Origin: Trichoplax sp. H2
Taxonomy: Eukaryota; Placozoa; Uniplacotomia; Trichoplacea
Length of the DNA stretch: 64,000 nucleotides
Direction: 5' to 3'
Assembly (NCBI GenBank): GCA_003344405.1
Contig: NOWV01000015.1
Location: 62,001-126,000 of the forward strand
The position numbers and the translations under genes were made by a program. Of the stretch, positions 57,447 to 64,000 are shown piece after piece (position 1 is the first letter of the stretch; each line of letters begins with the position of its first letter). The notes beneath the pieces are model-generated. The model was not told the origin of the DNA and did not search any database. It saw nothing but the letters and a program-made list of their open reading frames with translations.

Positions 57447-58919
57447 ATATCCAATCAAGGCTAATTAGTCATTAAGAGCATATATATTTAACCGTAATTT
57501 CCATGCAGAGATACTAACAGAAGAGACTTTACTTTGGATACCTTACTCAGCCTTGTGCCAGGGAACTGAAAATAGCATGATGAACAGTTTAAGTAATCAT
57601 AAAATTAATAGGTTTAATAGACATGGAAAAGGAGTGCCTTTCGTTTGAGCAGTAAGTTACAGCTACCGTATAGGTATCCGTAGAACTTATAACATGATAG
57701 GTTAGTCAAACATTTCAATTCGATATTTGTTTTCTATACGGGTAAATTGAGCTCTAAGAGCAAGCTAATAACTGCTTTTTAAATATGGAATATTCATCTA
57801 TCTGTCCACTTCATCTATAATTAACCAGTAATGATGTTTCTCAGCTAATATCGATTTCATTTTGCATAGCTACAGATCATCTTCAAAAGGAATCTAAAAT
57901 TTCGCTTCAGTATGAAATAGTAATAGGTATTGTTATGAACTTTATCGATTTACATCTGGAAAGTGAATGAATCAAACTATTATTAGCTGAGAAAGCTTAA
58001 TATAAATACTTAATAGGCAGATTCAATCCGGTAGAATACTAATGCTCTTACATCGAATTAATGTACATCCGCTAATGCATTGTATAGCATGATTATGCGT
58101 AAATTTAGTCACCATTTATGGAAGTAATCGCACGACTTGGATAAGTGATTTGTGACATTGCATTCATTTAAAGAGTAAGATGATATATTGCACCAAAATT
58201 GCGATATTATAGAATGTATTGTATAATGAATTGCTGTCGATATCCCATTCCTAATAATTAATCTACGATGTAACAAATATTTTGTATTTCCATAGCTTTG
58301 AGGCGTGATTTTGATTAACTTTGTTAAGACATATTGTAACCATCAATATGGTTGTTTAATATGCTTAATTAAATACAACATCAAAGACTCAAGTTTTCTC
58401 TTAAACTGACCAATCCATTTTAAGACTGTGGTGATAAAACTGACGATCATTTGTATATCCAGTCTTATCTAATAAACGACTTAAACTATTATAGAGTACA
58501 GGATGAAGCGCTAAGTGTTAGTTTTGCCTTGCATCGGCATTCAGAACCTTAACTGGATTTAATTATATTGGATTGGTAGGATATTATGGCATACGAAGTA
58601 CAGTAGTTAGGGTATTAGAACATAAACAAGAAGAGAATGCAAGACCGTAACTTATGCATTACTTTATAACTATAGAGTTGTTATTTCCCTCTCGTACGAT
58701 TTAGGTGATTATAATATCATTTATAGCCTTATTTCCTTCTATGATTTCCTCAAGTATAAGTTTTATGGTTATAACTTTATGGATATTATCCCTATTCCAT
58801 TCGATTAAGTTGACCATAATATTATTTATAGCATATTTATTTCCATAATAACCGAGTTAGCTGATGTTGAGATATAGTAATTATAAATGATAATCACCAG
58901 ACTTGTATATCTGTTACGG

Positions 58920-59012
58920 CCAATGTCGGTAATCCCAGCGTTACCGGTAATGGCTTGTCATTACCGGTAATGCTGGCGTCTACGACGACATTACCAACGC
59001 TGGATACATCCG
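58920..59012. repeat. Nested palindrome built on TTACCGGTAA
   Basis: CCAGCGTTACCGGTAATG at 58935-58952 faces CATTACCGGTAATGCTGG at 58959-58976 across a 6-base loop, with one mismatch in 18. Each arm is itself centred on the perfect palindrome TTACCGGTAA. Related words (GGTAAT, ACATTACC, CGCTGG) continue on both sides to about 59005. The block is more GC-rich than anything near it. Confidence 0.9.
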
Positions 59013-59600
59013 ATTTATTTAGTTTAAATTAGAAATTACTAATAAGTAGCTGAACACAACACTAAACCAAAACCGATAGTTATCAATGAGTAAGAAGATC
59101 AAATCTAACGTCAAACCTAAGATCAAAACTATCGGATCTTTGTAGTTCTTACCCATCTAGCTTACCATGCATATCCTTAAGTACTATCTAATTTAAACAG
59201 TGCTATTAAAAGTTCAAATTACTAATTACTAATTTTAAGACGATTACATTCCATAAAGAATCGATTCCAAATCTTGATAATTAATACTACCGTTAGTTAT
59301 TGTATTAGTAATAAATACTATAACATGAATGTAACAGCTAGGATAAAAAATAGAGCAATATATTGAAAATTGTTCTAGCTAATTATTGGTATCATATCGC
59401 CTCTATCAATTATAAACATGTGCGATTTGCTCCGAGTTATGCTACATTCCATTAATGTAATTATTTTTTATAATAATAAGGCAAACAAATCAAATATTTG
59501 TTCTAAGAATAAACCATAATTAAATCTAAATCTGATGAGAATCCTCACTGTAATCCTAGATGATATAAAATATTGCTTCTATAAGTTATCCGATCGAAAA

Positions 59601-59688
59601 GGTTTCACTACGCCGAAATATTTATTACAGAAACTATTTTCTTTGGTTTCACTACGCCGAAATATTTATTACAGAAACTATTTTCTTT
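59601..59688. repeat. Exact tandem duplication, period 44
   Basis: GGTTTCACTACGCCGAAATA and the next 24 bases at 59601 are repeated at 59645 without visible change, so this duplication is recent or maintained. A further CAGAAA/TTAGCG word follows it. Confidence 0.92.
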
Positions 59689-59924
59689 TCAGAAATTCCA
59701 TTAGCGTAAATATTTATGTCTAAGTTTAGATTGCAAAAACAACATTTTACATGAATAAAGTTCTTTGTTTTCTGCAAGAAATTTATTAAATTCTTTTACT
59801 AACTGAATAATTACAGTTTGAAATTTATTGTAGATATGTAATCGTATGAGTACATAAATAGAAAATTCTTTAATTATAAAAATACATTGTGTAAATAACA
59901 ATAACTGTCACTGAAAAGATCGAT

Positions 59925-60190
59925 ATCTTTTAGACAAAGATATCATTAATTATGAAGAAATAAGAGGATTAATAATTAGACTTAACGCAGGGTTTTTCAA
60001 TTCCTTCCGGTATTAAGTCAGAGATTGATAAGTATAAGCTGTTTGCAGATTTAGTCGCAATTGCTTTAATTCGCTAATCAATCAAGTGAGGTATTACAAC
60101 AATGATGATACCTATCTTCGAAGGGATCCATGTCTATTAGACAAAAGGTCATTAATGATAAAGAAGTAAAAGAATTAGTTTATAGAATTG
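59925..60190. repeat. Two-copy diverged repeat, period about 205
   Basis: The segment TTTTAGACAAAGATATCATT at about 59928 resembles TATTAGACAAAAGGTCATTA at about 60134. Both are followed by AATxATxAAGAA(A/G)TAA and a TAATTAG / AATTAG stretch. Confidence 0.5.
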
Positions 60191-61059
60191 TAGCAGAAAT
60201 TTCTCGATTTCTTTTGGTTTTAAGTTCCAAGACTAATAGTGTAATTTACCGACAATTTCAGTCTTAATTGCTTCAACCCACTAATCAAACTATCGGTATG
60301 CAGTAACCTAATTATGATATTCACCTTAATCTCGTAATAGTAAAGAGGATCATTTGATATCCCTTTTAATGATTCACCTACTTGATGCGACTTAACATCA
60401 AACTTTTTTAAATCACGATTATTTACGATGGTAGATAAAAATTTCATGCAATCTTAGCCCTACTGGTTAAATCTAGTAATGCACGAATAGAAATTTAGTG
60501 CTTTGAGATTGATCGATAGTATTCTTATTTAAACTCCATAGTTGATGAAATCTGATTGGTTTATTCCTATCTTTTTTATCTTAACTGATCGTCTTAAGTT
60601 TGTTAATACGCATGATTATCTTTAGCTCTAATACCTTGCCAGCTAATTAATAGTAGATATGAGGACCACTTATTGAAAAATGTATGCGCTATAAACAAAT
60701 TTTCTCAAGATGCTCTCGAGCGTAACCAAAGGGCCTTGTTTTCTGGAAAGTAAACAGAAAATTTGCTTCTAGTAAAATTCTTTGATATCGGACTATAGAC
60801 GACGAATAATGCATTCGATTATTAGCATACCCAATGCTCTAAAATAGATTTTCTAAGTAATATCCTTTAATTTTTGTAGATCGATTCATGATATTTAAAA
60901 TTGATAAGGTACTCATCCATCACGTATATCCGAACAAATTCACAGCTTTGAAAGCAACTAAATGTCATCTTAATATATCAAATAAAGAAAAAATTTTTGA
61001 TTCTATCAACGTCTTATAAAAGGATGAACTTGATATTTTGCACATGCAAATATACATTA

Positions 61060-62030
61060 GAGCAATTAAGTTGTGAAAAAGCAAAGATATTTACGTTAAA
61101 TATTTTACATAGAGATAGGGGACTGCTTATTTTTCTATCTCTATGAACATATTGGAGTATTTCAAATCATTCATAGTAACTTGGGTGCTATCTTCAAGAG
61201 CGAAAGCTGTAACGAGCTTGAAATTTATTGAGTGGCACAAACCAAATGGAAGCATAAACTTTATATTTTACTTGTTTAATTTACCTGTCAGAGCAATTTG
61301 CTTGTAGGAAAGCAAAGATTTTTGTTAAACATATTGCATTGAGATAAGAGGTTGTTTACTTTTCATCTCCACGGACATATTGCAGCGATTTCAAATCATT
61401 GATAGTAACTAGGGAACTAATTTTACTGTTAAAGCTAGAACAAGCTTGTGGTTGGTTGAGTGATATAGACCAAATAGACAGAGAACCTTTATATTTTGTA
61501 TGTTTAATTTACGCACTAGAGTAATTAAGCAATACAGAGCCATTCACTGGGAGGAAAGCAAAAATATTTTTTTCAAATATATCCCTTAGAGATAAGAGAC
61601 TGTTCATTATTTTCCCATCTACATGGACATCTTGGAGCTATTTCAAATCATTGATGGTAACTAGGGTGGTATCTTTATAGGATAAAGCTGCAAATAGTTC
61701 TGAATTTGTTGACAGATACAGACTAGATGAAAGGATGAGCTTTATGTTTTGAATATTTAATTAGTCAATTCTCCTATTAGAGCAATTCAGTTGTAGGAAA
61801 GGAAAAAATTTTTATTAACTGTATTGTATGGACATAAGAGATTAATTATTTTTTATCTCTGTGGACATATCAAAACTACTTTTAAATCATTGATGGTAAC
61901 TAAGATGTTATCTTCACAAGCTAAAGCTATAAAGAGCTTTGAATTTATTGTCGGATAAAGACTTAGTAAAAGGATAAACTTTATACATCACACATTAATT
62001 TTACATATTAGAGTAATTAAGTAATCAGAA
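61060..62030. repeat. Decayed tandem array, 4 copies, period about 229-252
   Basis: CAAATCATTGATAGTAACT-type segments are at 61163, 61392, 61644 and 61883. Each copy carries, in order, 'AGAGCAATTAAGTTGT', 'GGAAAGCAAAGATTTTT', 'GAGATAAGAGACTG', 'CATCTCTATGGACATATTG', the CAAATCATT segment, and 'AGCTTGAATTTATTG'. Copies are perhaps 70-80% alike by eye. No frame is conserved. Confidence 0.85.
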
Positions 62031-63074
62031 CAGATCTAAAGTTATTTTTAAATATTGTCTCCAAAGCAAGTTCGCAATATTATCGATTGGCGTTGAAAGA
62101 AAATACAATGATGGTCTTGATAGACTATTATACGTTATACTGTACATTTCAAATATTAGAATATTTTACGAATTTTGCTGGGCAACTATTGTATCACTAT
62201 AATCGGCAATAGCCAGTCAATATTATTCCATACCAAGGCTAGAAACAAGTAGAAAAATTATCCCGTCGTGAATGAAGTTGCTCTGACAACCCATAGAATC
62301 AATTTCAAACATGACCATTCATCAATATTCAAATTTTGACCATTGACGTTGAATTTTTAAATAACGTAAAACTTGCTGTCAATATTATTACAGCGTTCTA
62401 ATGTTAAATTAATTTACGATCATCATGATAACAAAAGACGTTAAACATGGATACATGTAAAAGCATAGAATTAACATTGTATAGTAATTATACTATTTAA
62501 ACGGTGATAATAGCCAAGAATTGCTTACCTTAGTGGTTGACAGAAAGCTATATGTTGATATGGTTGTTGCTATTAACATCATGTCGGTTCAATGACAGTT
62601 TCAATAATCCATTTTATTTGCATAAGAATCGATATCCAGTAGCCCTTTCGTCATTGGATAAGATCTGAATTCATTAATTTTAGCACGTAAAGCTACGAGA
62701 TGAAGATAGTTAATTAAGGAGTGGATGATACTATAACACTTAGCAACCAAAATCACAACACCTAGTTTAACAATTGCTCAATTGTGCACCATGACATTGC
62801 CAACATGGTTTGTCTTTATTTGACACTCCCTGTATATATAATATAGCCATGTTACGAGAAAAGCTTATTTTTATGCTTAAATATTAATTCTAAATTGTGC
62901 AGTACCGGTAATTTGTACTATTAAAATTACTGACAGAGAAGGTTACAAGTTTTTGAAGAAGGAAAGATTATTTTTAACTTAGTAAGTTAAAAGCTTTGAA
63001 AATTTCCCATTTCGTTTGCTTTACACTTAAATAGCGTAATCTTATAAACATGATTTTATTTTCTCTTATAAAAG

Positions 63075-63777
63075 GACTAGTGCAAAATTTGATCTAAACC
63101 AAGATAGATTAAGAAGAATTAACAATTTTTATCCACAAACAGCCATTGTGATTATTGCTACTTTCTCACAAGGTAAGTTTTCGCTAAACTAATCGAGTAT
63201 ACTTAGAATAATGGACCATCAAGATGACAGGATAACCTGTTGCATTTAGCTTTTGGTCACTGAGAGTATTTAGAGTAAGACAGAATGATATTTTCGTATT
63301 TAAGACGACAAAAAAATCAATACTGCATAGCCTGTTGTATGCTGTGAAATGCATCTTATGAACTTACCTCTCTTACGCTGTGGCGTTTCTTGACGAGATC
63401 TCTTGTCGTACTATCATTTACAGATGATGTTAAAGACGATGTTAATTACAGTGTTTACAACCGCTTTGGGATAATATACTGAAATCATAACAGTAATTAA
63501 TTTTCTTTTATGAATAAAATCCTTAATTTTTCTTTAATAGCCGTCATGCTGTGTATAATCGTTTGCCTTTTACTTTGCTATCGTCATTTATTGCTAGTAA
63601 TATAAGAGCGATCTTATTTCATACATCAGTTATAATTTCAATTTAGCATTTGATCGCTCTGAGGCTCATTATACTGCCTCATGGAATCATCATCACCTTG
63701 CTTTAATTAATAAAGCAGATGAGACTGCTTTTAGAAAGTTAGAATACATCGGAGCCACCAATGATACATTGTCATAA
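63075..63777 (+). CDS. Probable 3' exons of an unrecognised membrane protein
   Basis: Two adjacent exons fit well: 63075-63172 (starts after AAAG, donor GTAAGT) and one starting at 63541 after TTTAATAG. Their phase-1 junction joins INNFYPQTAIVIIATFSQ to AVMLCIIVCLLLCY, making one continuous hydrophobic helix of about 25 residues preceded by a charged KFDLNQDRLRR segment. A third block, 63647-63777, opens after TTTAG and reads FDRSEAHYTASWNHHH... to a stop, with good codon character. It joins in phase only if the middle exon ends at 63582 (weak donor GTCATT); the better-looking donor at 63597 would instead give a short hydrophobic end. I do not recognise the family. The pattern suits a single-pass receptor-like protein with a short cytoplasmic tail, whose upstream exons were not found. 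Confidence 0.4.
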
Positions 63778-64000
63778 TAGCCGTATAGGATATCATTTCT
63801 ATTGGAATGGAGATTTATTATGATTAATTTTATAGTCAATCTTATGTTACTGAATCTAAATTGTACTACGTTTATTAATTTTTAAATCTTTCTGCACCTA
63901 AATTATAATAGTTTAATTTGATTTGTTCCTTGTTTTAAATTGACAAGACTATTTATACATGTAGAGAATAAATTCGAATTGGGAATGTTCAATATAAGTA

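Larger units (their letters stand above)
57447..63074. other. Gene-poor region after the BED/hAT gene
   Basis: No supported exon. It holds a nested palindrome at 58935-58976, a 44-base duplication at 59601-59688, a two-copy repeat at 59925-60190 and a four-copy array at 61060-62030. A GACACTCCCTGTATA word near 62823 looks like the end of a DNA transposon, but no matching opposite end was found. Confidence 0.45.

Noticed and set aside
62800-62845. GACACTCCCTGTATA word resembling a DNA-transposon terminus
   Set aside because: No inverted partner, target duplication or second copy could be found by eye in the window, so no mobile element is called.

Overview
The window looks like nuclear DNA from a small-genome, non-bilaterian animal, most likely a placozoan (Trichoplax/Hoilungia type). 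This is inferred: the DNA is AT-rich, genes are split by short GT-AG introns, the proteins are clearly metazoan (a Not-class homeodomain, an MXD bHLH-zipper repressor with a Sin3-interaction helix, CCDC149), and intergenic DNA is a few kb. No prokaryotic operons, rRNA, tRNA or CRISPR were seen. Exon models were assembled by hand from splice signals, reading phase and family resemblance.

Layout. 1-1109: GTAC-rich repeat DNA. 1110-2709 (+): 3-exon CRT-like 10-TM transporter. 2710-10577: gene-poor DNA full of decayed tandem repeats. 10701-15458 (+): CCDC149-like coiled-coil protein, first exon uncertain. 17224-21058 (-): complete 15-exon V-ATPase subunit B. 21170-22600: higher-order GTACAGTAC array lying between the divergent V-ATPase B and metallophosphoesterase genes. 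23197-24444 (+): 2-exon calcineurin-like metallophosphoesterase. 29563-39698 (+): MXD-family repressor, five small exons over 10 kb, with two CACGTG E-boxes upstream. 47093-51313 (+): Not homeobox gene, two exons. 54027-57446 (+): BED-finger/hAT-transposase-derived gene whose catalytic residues look lost. 63075-63777 (+): probable 3' exons of an unrecognised membrane protein.

The genes do not form a pathway; each is an ordinary single-copy metazoan gene, and I found no convincing new multi-gene system. The unusual content is the noncoding DNA: more than a dozen unrelated, decayed, low-copy tandem arrays (periods of about 44 to 300 bp), plus clusters of the palindromic word GTACAGTAC/GTACTGTAC upstream of several genes. 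One of these clusters is a 332-345 bp higher-order repeat that fills a divergent promoter region. The MXD gene, assembled here from five exons with matching phases, is the most informative coding result.
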